Below are positions 16,676 through 25,656 of a stretch of 64,000 nt of DNA, piece by piece. The notes under the pieces are model-generated. The model searched no databases. It saw nothing but the letters and a program-made list of their open reading frames with translations, and was not told the DNA's origin. Source of the DNA: Vreelandella zhaodongensis (GTDB lineage: Bacteria > Pseudomonadota > Gammaproteobacteria > Pseudomonadales > Halomonadaceae); NCBI RefSeq assembly GCF_013415115.1, contig NZ_JACCDD010000004.1, forward strand, positions 124,001 to 188,000, written 5' to 3'. Every line of letters begins with the position of its first letter. Positions within the stretch are counted from its first letter, which is position 1. Both the position numbers and the translations under genes were made by a program.

Positions 16676-18082
16676 ATGCAACTCTTCAACACCCTGACGC
16701 GCCGCCGTGAGCCACTGCACACCGAACTGCCAGATCGCGTAACACTCTATGTCTGTGGCCCCACCGTCTACAACTATGCGCATATTGGCAACGCGCGCCC
16801 AGCGGTGGTGTTTGACCTGCTGTCACGGGTGCTACGCCATGACTATTCAAGTGTGGTTTACGCGCGCAACTTCACTGACGTAGACGACAAAATTAATGCT
16901 GCAGCAGCGGCAGCAAGCGTGCCCATCAGCACGATCACAGAACGCTTTATCGCAGCCTACCACGAAGATATGCAGGAACTGGGCGTATTGCCGCCCGACC
17001 TGGAACCGCGCGTAACGGATCACATACCCGACATCATCGAGCTTATCGCAACACTGATCGAGCGTGGGAATGCCTACGAAGCTGAAGGTCATGTGCTGTT
17101 CCACGTCCCCTCTTACTCCGAGTACGGTGAATTATCCCGCCGCCAACCAAGCGATATGCTCGCAGGCGCCCGAGTAGAAGTCGCCCCTTACAAACGCAAC
17201 CCACTGGACTTCGTGCTGTGGAAGCCCTCTTCTTCCGAGCAGCCAGGCTGGCAAAGCCCCTGGGGTCGCGGCAGGCCAGGTTGGCACGTGGAGTGCACCG
17301 CCATGATTGGCAAGCACTTGGGTTACACCATCGACATACATGGAGGTGGGCAGGATCTGATTTTCCCCCATCATGAAAATGAGATCGCTCAAGGTACCTG
17401 TGCCCACGGTGCCCGCTACTGCCATACCTGGGTGCATAACAGCTTTGTTACCGTGGATGGTCAGAAAATGTCCAAGTCCCTCGGTAACGTACTGTTGGTG
17501 CGCGACCTGCTTGCCCAGGCACCCGGCGAGGCCATTCGTCTGGCGCTGTTCGCTACCCACTACCGCCGCCCGCTGGACTGGAATGCCGAACGCTTAGCTC
17601 GGGCACGACGAACCCTCACCCACTACTACCAAACCCTCGCCGAAGTAGAAGAGCTCGCTGTGGCTGACGGCATCCAACCCGACCCAGCGTTGCTCGAAGC
17701 GCTGCGCCATGACCTCAACGTAGCTAAAGCGCTAGCGCGTCTGCAACAGTTAGTTGATGAATTAAAAACCGCTAAAAGCGATGGCGAACGCACTTATGCC
17801 AAAGGGTGTGTGTTGGCCTCGGCCAAGCTGCTTGGTCTACTGCAGCAAACGCCTACAAAGGCTCTGGAAGCACTGATACCGGAGTGCTCAGACCTGCCGG
17901 TCGTGCGTATCGAAGCACTGGTTGCCAAGCGTGAAAGTGCCCGGCAACAGCGTGACTTTGCCCGCGCTGATGCACTGCGCGACGAACTGCTCGAACTCGG
18001 CGCCGAGGTTCGCGACACGCCCGAAGGTCCTCGCTGGCAGCCACTCCCCCGCGACACAGTCTTGCATGCAGACAACCCCTAA
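16676..18082 (+). CDS. cysS: Cysteinyl-tRNA synthetase
   Basis: The ATG at 16676 has AGGA six bases before it and fits the family N-terminus (QLFNTLTRR); a start at 16634 would add 14 residues directly beside the operator. The 468-residue class I enzyme has the HIGN signature at 36-39 and KMSKS at 264-268. The zinc ligands that select cysteine, Cys27, Cys207, His232 and Glu236, are all present. It charges tRNA-Cys in the cytoplasm. The Zur-like palindrome upstream and the linkage to thrS suggest this is a zinc-starvation-induced paralogue of a housekeeping copy elsewhere; that second copy is not in the window, so this is inference. Confidence 0.95.
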   Translation: MQLFNTLTRRREPLHTELPDRVTLYVCGPTVYNYAHIGNARPAVVFDLLSRVLRHDYSSVVYARNFTDVDDKINAAAAAASVPISTITERFIAAYHEDMQELGVLPPDLEPRVTDHIPDIIELIATLIERGNAYEAEGHVLFHVPSYSEYGELSRRQPSDMLAGARVEVAPYKRNPLDFVLWKPSSSEQPGWQSPWGRGRPGWHVECTAMIGKHLGYTIDIHGGGQDLIFPHHENEIAQGTCAHGARYCHTWVHNSFVTVDGQKMSKSLGNVLLVRDLLAQAPGEAIRLALFATHYRRPLDWNAERLARARRTLTHYYQTLAEVEELAVADGIQPDPALLEALRHDLNVAKALARLQQLVDELKTAKSDGERTYAKGCVLASAKLLGLLQQTPTKALEALIPECSDLPVVRIEALVAKRESARQQRDFARADALRDELLELGAEVRDTPEGPRWQPLPRDTVLHADNP

Positions 18083-18128
18083 TGTCTCTGTCTGTGCCTA
18101 AAACGTTATCCACTACGAGAATCATGTC

Positions 18129-20150
18129 ATGACCGACACGCCCTTCACTACCACCGGCGAGCCGCTTACTATCACCCTACCGGATCAGCGGGCGCTAACA
18201 CTGACATCACCGACCTGCGTGGCCGAAATCGCTGCCACTATAGGCCCTGGCCTTGCCCGCCAGGCGCTGGCTGGCCGAGTAAACGGCCAGCTGGTGGATA
18301 CCTGCGATCCCATCACAGGTGATGCACGGGTAGAGGTCATCACGCCTAGTGACACCGAAGGGCTGGAGATCATCCGCCACTCCTGCGCCCACTTAGTCGG
18401 GCACGCCGTTAAGCAGCTCTACCCGAACGCCGAGATGGTGATTGGCCCGGTCATCGATGACGGCTTCTATTACGATATTTCCTTTGAGCGCCCTTTCACG
18501 CCAGAGGATATGGATGCCATCGAAACACGCATGAAAGCGCTAATTGCCCAAGAGTACGACGTCGTTAAACGACGGGTACCCCGAGACGAAGCGCTACGCC
18601 TCTTCCGCGAGCGTGGTGAAAGCTACAAACAGCGGCTGATCGAAGAACTGCCTGACGAAGCGAGTCTTGGGCTCTATTTCCATCAGGAGTATGTGGACAT
18701 GTGTCGCGGCCCCCACGTACCCAACACCCGCTTTCTGAAACACTTCCGACTGACCAAGCTCTCTGGCGCCTACTGGCGAGGTGATGCCCGCAACGCCCAA
18801 TTACAACGTGTTTATGGCACCGCCTGGGCCGACCGCAAGGCACTTAAGTCTCACCTTAAGCGCCTGGAGGAAGCCGAAAAACGCGACCATCGCCGTTTAG
18901 GTCGCCAGCTCGGCTTATTCCACTTCCAAGAAGAAGCCCCCGGCGCAGTATTCTGGCACCCCCACGGCTGGACAGTGCTTCAAACGCTGATCGCCTATAT
19001 GCGCCGCCGCCAGCAAAACAGCGGTTATATAGAAGTGAACACACCCGACATGATGGACCGCGGGCTGTGGGAAACCTCCGGCCACTGGCAGAACTACCAA
19101 GAGCACATGTTCACCACCCAGACCGAAGACGGCCGCTCACTGGCGCTCAAGCCCATGAACTGCCCTGGCAGCGTGCTACTTTTTCGCCATGGCCTAAAAA
19201 GCTACCGCGACCTCCCCATCCGCATGGGAGAGTTCGGCAAGGTGCACCGCTATGAGCCCTCTGGTGCGCTACACGGCCTACTACGCGTGCGCCACTTTAC
19301 CCAAGATGATGCCCATATTTACTGTACCCCCGAGCAGATGAATGACGAGTGCCGCCGCGTGGTGACGCTAGTGCTCGATATATATCGCGAGTTCGGCTTT
19401 GAGGATGTGCGCCTTAAACTCTCCACCCGGCCAGAGAACCGTATGGGCAGCGAGGCCGTATGGGACCAGCTTGAAGGTGCGCTAACAGCAGCGCTAGAAA
19501 CCATGCGCCTAGACTACGAGCTCAATCCTGGCGAAGGCGCGTTCTACGGACCAAAACTTGAGTTCGTACTACGCGATGCCATCGGCCGCGATTGGCAGTG
19601 CGGCACCCTACAGGTGGATATGAACCTACCTGAGCGCTTCGGGCTCGATTACATTGATGAACACGGCAAGCGCCAACGCCCAGTACTGCTACACCGCGCA
19701 CTGTTTGGCTCGTTAGAACGCTTTATCGGCATTCTCATTGAGCACCATGCGGGCAAACTACCCGCTTGGCTGGCACCCCAGCAAGCCGTCGTGATGTCGA
19801 TTACCGACGCCCAGGCCGACTATGCCAACACCCTGGCTGAAGCGCTGTGTGGTACAGGGCTGCGTGCTGGTGCAGACGTACGCAATGAGAAGATCGGTTA
19901 CAAGATCCGCGAGCAAACCCTACAGCGGATTCCTTTTCTGCTCATCGTCGGTGGCCGAGAGGCGGCAGAGGGCAAGGTAACCGTACGTCATCGTGACGGC
20001 AGCGATCTCGGCACATTGCCAGTGGATGAGGCGATCGCTCTATTGGCAGAGCACAGCCGCGCCCCCGATCTTGATGCCCAGCGCCGCGAGCAAGCGAGTC
20101 GCCTTGAGCGCCTGCGCGCGCCAACATCCGCAGTAGGGACTCCGGCATGA
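18129..20150 (+). CDS. thrS: Threonyl-tRNA synthetase
   Basis: A full-length 673-residue class II synthetase: TGS domain (about 10-72), editing domain with His84/His88 in HSCAH and Cys192/His196 in MCRGPHVPN, catalytic core with zinc ligands Cys345 (MNCPGS), His396 (DDAHIYC) and the later His in LLHRALFGS, and a C-terminal anticodon-binding domain. It is 46 bases downstream of cysS and shares its Zur-like control region. Its own stop overlaps a 39-codon frame. All zinc ligands and editing residues remain, so the enzyme should be active; it probably serves as the zinc-limitation copy (inference). Confidence 0.95.
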   Translation: MTDTPFTTTGEPLTITLPDQRALTLTSPTCVAEIAATIGPGLARQALAGRVNGQLVDTCDPITGDARVEVITPSDTEGLEIIRHSCAHLVGHAVKQLYPNAEMVIGPVIDDGFYYDISFERPFTPEDMDAIETRMKALIAQEYDVVKRRVPRDEALRLFRERGESYKQRLIEELPDEASLGLYFHQEYVDMCRGPHVPNTRFLKHFRLTKLSGAYWRGDARNAQLQRVYGTAWADRKALKSHLKRLEEAEKRDHRRLGRQLGLFHFQEEAPGAVFWHPHGWTVLQTLIAYMRRRQQNSGYIEVNTPDMMDRGLWETSGHWQNYQEHMFTTQTEDGRSLALKPMNCPGSVLLFRHGLKSYRDLPIRMGEFGKVHRYEPSGALHGLLRVRHFTQDDAHIYCTPEQMNDECRRVVTLVLDIYREFGFEDVRLKLSTRPENRMGSEAVWDQLEGALTAALETMRLDYELNPGEGAFYGPKLEFVLRDAIGRDWQCGTLQVDMNLPERFGLDYIDEHGKRQRPVLLHRALFGSLERFIGILIEHHAGKLPAWLAPQQAVVMSITDAQADYANTLAEALCGTGLRAGADVRNEKIGYKIREQTLQRIPFLLIVGGREAAEGKVTVRHRDGSDLGTLPVDEAIALLAEHSRAPDLDAQRREQASRLERLRAPTSAVGTPA

Positions 20151-20266
20151 CCACTACCGACGACCTCATTACACGGCTATTCAGTATTGAAGGGAAAGAC
20201 CCTATTACTCTAGGCTATGATGCAGGCTCTACGTTGACCAATTTAACAACCGAGCGACTCAGCTAG
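20147..20266 (+). CDS. Short 39-aa ORF overlapping the thrS stop
   Basis: An ATG overlaps the thrS stop (ATGA) and opens 39 codons that end eight bases before the luxS start. The product ([14 protein letters not shown] at its start, [15 protein letters not shown] at its end) is acidic and hydrophilic with no membrane segment, and I do not recognise it. The operon-like overlap favours translation. It may be a genuine micro-protein, a coupling device for luxS, or the stump of a longer gene. Codon use resembles the neighbours. Confidence 0.4.
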   Translation: MTTTDDLITRLFSIEGKDPITLGYDAGSTLTNLTTERLS

Positions 20267-20274
20267 GAGACAAC

Positions 20275-20799
20275 ATGCCTTTACTTGATAGTTTTACCGT
20301 TGACCACACGATTATGAATGCCCCGGCAGTGCGTGTTGCCAAAACGATGAACTCGCCTTCCGGTGATACCATTACCGTGTTCGATTTGCGCTTCAACAAG
20401 CCCAATGAAGACATGATGGGTGAAAAAGGCATTCACACCCTAGAGCACTTATTTGCCGGATTTATGCGCAACCACTTAAATAGCGCAGAGGTCGAAATTA
20501 TTGATATTTCACCGATGGGCTGCCGTACCGGGTTTTATATGAGCTTGTTGGGAAGCCCAAGCGAAGAGAGTGTCGGCAATGCCTGGCTGGCTGCTATGCG
20601 CGATGTACTCGCGGTAAATCGAATGGACGAGATTCCCGAGCTCAATGAGTACCAGTGCGGCACCTTCATTATGCACTCTTTAGAAGAAGCCAAACAGATT
20701 GCACAGAGCATCATTGAGCAAGGTATTGGGGTAAACAAAAACGACGACATCGCCCTTAGCCCCGAGCAACTAAAAGCCTTAGGTAACGATGTGAAGTGA
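20275..20799 (+). CDS. luxS: S-ribosylhomocysteine lyase LuxS (autoinducer-2 synthesis)
   Basis: A complete 174-residue LuxS. Metal ligands are His54 and His58 in HTLEH and Cys128 in YQCGTF; Glu57 and Cys83 are the catalytic pair. The enzyme splits S-ribosylhomocysteine to homocysteine and the precursor of autoinducer-2, in the activated methyl cycle. TAGGAG lies before the ATG. It follows thrS and the 39-codon frame in the same direction within 125 bases, so it may be part of the zinc-controlled transcript, which is an unusual setting for luxS. Confidence 0.95.
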   Translation: MPLLDSFTVDHTIMNAPAVRVAKTMNSPSGDTITVFDLRFNKPNEDMMGEKGIHTLEHLFAGFMRNHLNSAEVEIIDISPMGCRTGFYMSLLGSPSEESVGNAWLAAMRDVLAVNRMDEIPELNEYQCGTFIMHSLEEAKQIAQSIIEQGIGVNKNDDIALSPEQLKALGNDVK

Positions 20800-20931
20800 G
20801 TTACTCAGGGCCATCAGCATTTTTTCAGAAGCCGCTCACCAAATTGATAGTAAGCGGCAGCTATTGCTAAAACCACGTTACTCCGTCGTGTCATGGCAAA
20901 CTGACCGCCACTATTTCATTTCAGTGGTGGA

Positions 20932-21732
20932 TCAGTTTGTCAGTGTGTTAGGCAGCGTAATCACCCCTTTCAAGTAAGGCGTAACGCGGCCTTTGATAAT
21001 GACGCGGTCGCCTTCTATCTCGCAGCTCAGCGCACCTTTGCGGGCACCACCCTGGCGTGCGGTAAGCTTCTGCTTACCCAACCGTTTCGCCCAATAAGGC
21101 GCAAGCGAGGTATGCGCCGAGCCAGTAACAGGGTCTTCTTCCACACCTACTTTGGGGCCGAACCAGCGGGAGACAACGTCTACATCGCGGCCTTTCGCAG
21201 TAACGACAATGCCGCGGCCTGGAAGGCGCTTCAATTGCTGCATATCCGGCGTTAGCGATTCAATCAACTGCGCATCGTTAACCACCACCACGATATCGTC
21301 AGATATCAGCAGTTCTTCGATCTCGTTAATCCCTAGCGCTGCCTTTACCTCAGCTTCCATCGTGAAGGGTTCGACGACCTTTGCGGGAAAATCCATTGCC
21401 AGTTCATCGCCGTCACGCTGCACTAAAAGCTGGCCGCTGCGGGTCTCGAACTGCAGCAGTTCAGCACTATCGCCCAGCATATTAAAAATCACCCACGCCG
21501 CCGCCAGCGTGGCATGACCACACAAATCCACTTCTACCGCAGGGGTAAACCAGCGCAGCTGATAGCCAGATTCAGTCGGCACAAAAAAGGCGGTTTCAGA
21601 GAGGTTGTTCTCTGTGGCTATCGCCTGCAATAACCCATCATCTAGCCACGTTTCCAACGGACAAACCGCCGCAGGGTTACCTTCAAACGGTTTAGAGGCA
21701 AACGCATCGACTTGGTAAAGATCTATATTCAT
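20932..21732 (-). CDS. PhzF-family isomerase/epimerase
   Basis: A 266-residue cytoplasmic protein of the PhzF/YddE family, two mirrored diaminopimelate-epimerase-like domains. Glu46 in NNLSETAFF is the conserved catalytic glutamate, and GHATLAAAW and EDPVTGSAH are family signatures. The substrate is not predictable; most members outside phenazine clusters have unknown roles. There are no phenazine genes nearby. An imperfect hairpin with arms around CAAACTGA/TCAGTTTG overlaps its 3' end (20897-20940) but lacks a T-run. Confidence 0.9.
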   Translation of the reverse strand: MNIDLYQVDAFASKPFEGNPAAVCPLETWLDDGLLQAIATENNLSETAFFVPTESGYQLRWFTPAVEVDLCGHATLAAAWVIFNMLGDSAELLQFETRSGQLLVQRDGDELAMDFPAKVVEPFTMEAEVKAALGINEIEELLISDDIVVVVNDAQLIESLTPDMQQLKRLPGRGIVVTAKGRDVDVVSRWFGPKVGVEEDPVTGSAHTSLAPYWAKRLGKQKLTARQGGARKGALSCEIEGDRVIIKGRVTPYLKGVITLPNTLTN

Positions 21733-21810
21733 TACAGCCAGCCTTTTCTAACGTCATGGTCATTATGTTTTGGATAACACGAGGCGTTTGGCAAGGGCGC
21801 GACGCCTGAC

Positions 21811-23010
21811 CTAGGGCGCCTCAACAGTGGCACGCCCTTTGGTGATAGAGCGGGCAAGCATCAGATACGCCACCGAGCCACAGGCGGCCATGGCAAGAAT
21901 GACGGCTTCAAGCGTATGCGGCAACATGGTGGACAATGCGCTCAGCAGCCCAGCGACACCGAACTGGGCTGCGCCCAGAAGCGCTGCGGCCGTCCCGCCA
22001 CTGGTGGGAAAGAACTCCAAAAAGCAGACCTGAATATTCGGCGAAATCGCCCCTATCGAGCCAATGGTCAGCATCATCGCGGGCAGGAAAACGTAAAGCG
22101 GCCACTCCATGAAGGTAGCCATCACCAGCAATAGTATACCGACTCCCTGGCAGGCCGTTGCCAGCTGCAGGATACGCAGCGACGGCAACCTGGAAAGCAG
22201 TATTCGATTGAGAATGTTGAAAATAAGCATCGCGACGATATTCGCCGCAAACAGCATCGAAAACGCCGAAGGGGACTGGCTGAAATGCCCCTGATAAATA
22301 AATGACGCATAGGTGATGAACATCATCAGGGTAGAAAAAGAGGCCGCCTGCCAAACGATGAACGGCAGGGCCGGTTTTGTCGACAGAACCAGCTTATAAC
22401 GCGCCAGCAGGCTCATCTTAGGACTTTTCACTCGCGATACCTTGCCTGCACCGGTAAAGAGCACCCGCGCCAACAATGGCACCAGCAGCAACGCGTATGC
22501 CGCCAGGGCGAAAAAGATAGTGTGCCAGGAACCTAACAAAAGAATCGCGCTGCCTACGCTCGGAGCAATCCCTGGCGCCAGCACCATGATCAAGCCCATC
22601 ATTGAAAACAGTTTCGCAGCTTCGCGGCCCGACACCCGGTCACGAACCAGCGCCGGCACAGATACCAAGGTACAGCCGGCGCCAAGGGCCTGAACTGCGC
22701 GCCCCCAGAGCAGCGTGTTCAAGGAATCCGCCATGCCAATGACAATGCTTGAGAGGGCAAAAATCGCCAGGCCGCTCATCAACACCCGCTGGCGCCCGAA
22801 GCGGTCTGAAAGCGCACCGCCGATTAACTGACCAAACGCCATCGCGAGTACATATACTGAAACGCTCAGCGATACCGCCTGCTGAGAAACCCCCAGCGAT
22901 TCGCCGATAACCGGAAAGGCTGGCAGGTAAGTATCCATGGAAAACGGGCCCAGCATCATGGTCAATGCCAGGCTCAGCACCACAATGAAAGGCGTTTTAG
23001 ATTGGGCCAT
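21811..23010 (-). CDS. Bcr/CflA-family multidrug efflux MFS transporter
   Basis: The start at 23010 (MAQSKTPF) is preferred, since the upstream 28 residues in frame are not membrane-like; its ribosome-binding site is weak. The 399-residue protein has the twelve-helix major facilitator pattern, the motif DRFGRQRVLMSG in loop 2-3, and the SMDTYLPAFP segment in helix 1 that is typical of Bcr/CflA drug:proton antiporters. Substrate is unknown. It is transcribed in the same direction as the phzF-like gene, about 80 bases away. Confidence 0.88.
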   Translation of the reverse strand: MAQSKTPFIVVLSLALTMMLGPFSMDTYLPAFPVIGESLGVSQQAVSLSVSVYVLAMAFGQLIGGALSDRFGRQRVLMSGLAIFALSSIVIGMADSLNTLLWGRAVQALGAGCTLVSVPALVRDRVSGREAAKLFSMMGLIMVLAPGIAPSVGSAILLLGSWHTIFFALAAYALLLVPLLARVLFTGAGKVSRVKSPKMSLLARYKLVLSTKPALPFIVWQAASFSTLMMFITYASFIYQGHFSQSPSAFSMLFAANIVAMLIFNILNRILLSRLPSLRILQLATACQGVGILLLVMATFMEWPLYVFLPAMMLTIGSIGAISPNIQVCFLEFFPTSGGTAAALLGAAQFGVAGLLSALSTMLPHTLEAVILAMAACGSVAYLMLARSITKGRATVEAP

Positions 23011-23314
23011 AGTAGCTCGCGGTAAAAGGGCATAATGATGGACAACATCGACGATATGATACCAACTGGTGCTATCAAGGCAATCGAATAGCAAGCGGGG
23101 GACACCACTTAGCGAGCCGAATAGAGTTCATATTCGACTCATAGACAAGCCACAGGGATAGGAAAAGTATAGCTGGAAAAGTATAGATGAAGGGAAATGG
23201 GGGAAGAGGAATGAGTGGCGAGGAATGAATTAAGAGCATGACTGACACACTTGCTCGCGGTTACCCGGGAACGCCGAGGCGCCCCCAGGTTTAGAATCAG
23301 CATACGGCTAATGC
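23011..23314. other. Intergenic region with direct repeats
   Basis: About 300 bases without a supported gene. It holds the first of two related 31-bp repeats (23112-23142) and a short tandem pair GGAAAAGTATAG at 23161-23172 and 23175-23186. The left part should carry the Bcr/CflA promoter. Confidence 0.6.
23112..23142 (+). repeat. 31-bp repeat, left copy (see 30741)
   Basis: This stretch contains GAGCCGAAT and ATTCGACTC, an inverted pair with one mismatch around a nine-base centre. It matches the stretch at 30741-30771 at 24 of 31 positions in the same orientation. The two copies bracket the Vap/AidA gene group. Confidence 0.6.
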
Positions 23315-23767
23315 TCAGCTCCAGCTGCCTTTACCACCGCCAACGCCGATAACGGTGGAGACGGCACCCGCCTGGAAGTGACCCAATAGCTTGCTGTGAC
23401 AATCGAAGAACAGGATGCTCAGGTAAACTGGCGTGCCCTGAAATTCGAAACTCACCGTATCGCGATAGAGCCGTTCGAGATCATCGGTATAGACATCTCC
23501 AAAAAGGGCACCACCGCCAGGAGAGGAAGCGCCTCCAGCATGTCCATCAAAGGTCTTGCCATCGGTGATGCTGACCTGGAACTTGAGATAGAAGATCAAA
23601 CTAGCCACGTTACCAGTGGCAGGATAAGCCTTCGTGGAAGCCATCAAAGCGTCAGCGACGTCATCGATCTGCTCAGGTTCGAGCTTTTCATGCATGGCAA
23701 CACGAAAGTCGTGGGCGATCAGTTTTTTATCAATGGTTTGAGGAACATTAGTTTGAGGAGCATTCAT
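23315..23767 (-). CDS. Vap-family protein (Rhodococcus equi VapA-like fold)
   Basis: The ATG at 23767 has GAGGT seven bases before it. The 150-residue product closely follows the core of the R. equi virulence-associated proteins: a FY-K-F-V strand, DGKTFDGHAGG, PGGGALFGDVYTDDLERLY, SFEFQGTPVYLSILFFD and the C-terminal GHFQAGAVSTVIGVGGGKGSW. In R. equi these are secreted eight-stranded barrels. Here no signal peptide is present, only a polar N-terminal 50 residues, so the protein is either cytoplasmic or exported another way. The family is rare outside actinobacteria, which suggests horizontal transfer. It is divergent from the FAD oxidoreductase gene. Confidence 0.85.
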   Translation of the reverse strand: MNAPQTNVPQTIDKKLIAHDFRVAMHEKLEPEQIDDVADALMASTKAYPATGNVASLIFYLKFQVSITDGKTFDGHAGGASSPGGGALFGDVYTDDLERLYRDTVSFEFQGTPVYLSILFFDCHSKLLGHFQAGAVSTVIGVGGGKGSWS

Positions 23768-24008
23768 GGTTAGATACCTCATGCGGATGTTGTGAAATCG
23801 GCGGCCGGTCATCGACCGCGGCTTACCTGCCCTAAGCATTTCAGCTGAGATACCGCGTAATCACAGCATCAGCTCGGTATCACCAACATCGCTAGTAATG
23901 GCCACACGAAGTACTACGGATCACTTCGGTATCAGCTTCTCTCGCGCCCTTGGCAGCAGCGCGCTCCTGGAAGACCCTGGAGCAAACAACTGCACAAGGA
24001 GAATAACG

Positions 24009-25640
24009 ATGGACACTTCAACGCTTCGGGTTGCCATTATTGGCGGCGGCGTTTCTGGCCTATCACTGGCCTACTACCTGCAGAAACTCGGCGGCAAAGC
24101 AGCCCAGCAGATAGAAATCACCCTATTCGAGCGCAAAGCGACACTTGGTGGCAACGCCGAAACCGTATGGGTCGACCTAGGCAATCAGCGGCAACCGGGC
24201 AAGCCCGAGTCGCCCTATCGACGCTGGGCCGACCTGGGGGTCAATGATGTCAACTTGGCTACCTATCACCGCCTGCGCACGGTGCTCAGCGAGATCGGAG
24301 AACTAGAGCGCATGAAGCCGCTAGAGAATACTGAGAGCTACTTCAGCCGTGACGGAGCGATAGCCCTGACCGATGATAGCGACTTGGCCCGCGGTGTCAG
24401 CGACCCCGCTCACGAGCTAAATCAGGCCGAAGGGGGCAAGCTAGCACCGTTAATCACCGTGGTGCACCAAAGCGCCATCGACCTAGTAGAGAGCGGACGC
24501 ATTACGCCCCGCTATACGGTGGATGACTTCTTCGACAGCTGTGTCGCCACGCCCGTCGAGATGCTGGCAGCCGCAGCGGATCATTTGAAAATCACCATCG
24601 ACTGGCAGGATCCGGCGCTACCAGCTCGGCTGGAGCGAATCCGCCACACCATCTACTACCCACGCATATCGGCCATGTATTTCGCCGACGATCGCGGCCC
24701 GGGCGGTATGCCACTCCAAGCCCCCTTCGAGTATTACCGTATTCAGGAAGGTGGCTCGCCCCCGGACCGCCGTTACTTCGAGCATGGCTCCCAGCACTGG
24801 CTTGAGGCTTTGGCCGCTTATATCGCCAACCCCAAGACTCAGGGCCCAAGCGTCAAAATTCTGCGCGGCATCGACGTAGAGGCAAGGCTCTCGCCCCAGG
24901 GCGCAACGCTGACCGAGCGTACCGCCTCAGGCGAACGCCGCTGGCAGGCAGACCTTCTCCTCATGGCCACCCATGCTGAAGATGCGCTGCCGATGCTGAC
25001 CTTTGGCGACGGCCTGACTGAGATCCAGCAAGGCCTTCAGCATATTCTTGGCAAGGTGCGCTACACCCGCAGCTTCAGCGTCTGTCACACCGCTGCTGCC
25101 CGCTTGCCACCCAATCGCAACTTATGGCGCACCTACAATATCGAAGTACGGAACCTTGAAGACACCTTCTTCCCCTACCGTATCGACTATGTCGCCAACC
25201 GCCACCAGAACGATGCAGAGAACAGTGATTACAATCAGGCAGGCCTGCCGCAGTACTTCGTCTCTCTGGTAGATGATCTCAACAAGATTCCCCGCCGCGA
25301 GATGCTTGAGCGGCGCCCTTCACCCCTGAACGACGCCATCGCCAGCGAGCCAAACGAAGCTGGCTACCGAGACCGCTTGCCGCCACTGGGCAGCGCTCTA
25401 GAAGCCAAAGCCTGGACTCTGTTCAAGCACAATGTGCTGGATGCCAACTGCCTGGAAGCTCAAGCGGAAATCGAGCGCTATAACCGAACCACTGCCCAAG
25501 GACGTTTCGAGGGAAACCAGAACGTCTGCCCGTTGCTGTTTGCTGGTGGCTGGACACGCGGCGCAGGCCTACAAGAGCAGTGCCTGGAACAGTCGGAGCA
25601 TCTCATCGCCTTGCTACTGGGAGATACCGGATCAACGTAA
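24009..25640 (+). CDS. FAD-dependent oxidoreductase (COG2907-like)
   Basis: The start at 24009 has AAGGAG eight bases upstream; the longer frame from 23898 lacks support. The 543-residue protein begins with a Rossmann FAD motif (VAIIGGGVSGLSLAYYL, glycines 12, 13, 14 and 17) and a GGNAETV segment like that of the COG2907 NAD/FAD-binding proteins, with RWADLGVNDVN matching the same group. The C-terminal GGWTRGAGLQEQCLEQSE resembles the second flavin-contact motif of amine-oxidase-type flavoproteins. Reaction and substrate are unknown. It lies between the Vap-like gene and the large regulator and is probably part of the same accessory group. Confidence 0.8.
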   Translation: MDTSTLRVAIIGGGVSGLSLAYYLQKLGGKAAQQIEITLFERKATLGGNAETVWVDLGNQRQPGKPESPYRRWADLGVNDVNLATYHRLRTVLSEIGELERMKPLENTESYFSRDGAIALTDDSDLARGVSDPAHELNQAEGGKLAPLITVVHQSAIDLVESGRITPRYTVDDFFDSCVATPVEMLAAAADHLKITIDWQDPALPARLERIRHTIYYPRISAMYFADDRGPGGMPLQAPFEYYRIQEGGSPPDRRYFEHGSQHWLEALAAYIANPKTQGPSVKILRGIDVEARLSPQGATLTERTASGERRWQADLLLMATHAEDALPMLTFGDGLTEIQQGLQHILGKVRYTRSFSVCHTAAARLPPNRNLWRTYNIEVRNLEDTFFPYRIDYVANRHQNDAENSDYNQAGLPQYFVSLVDDLNKIPRREMLERRPSPLNDAIASEPNEAGYRDRLPPLGSALEAKAWTLFKHNVLDANCLEAQAEIERYNRTTAQGRFEGNQNVCPLLFAGGWTRGAGLQEQCLEQSEHLIALLLGDTGST

Positions 25641-25656
25641 AGATAACGCGCGGCGA

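Noticed and set aside
16676-20150. Idea that cysS and thrS encode zinc-independent variants
   Set aside because: All zinc ligands of both enzymes are present, so they should still bind zinc; only the upstream Zur-like site supports a zinc-starvation role.
23315-23767. Vap-like protein as a classically secreted virulence factor
   Set aside because: The supported start gives no signal peptide, so export by the Sec route is not shown.
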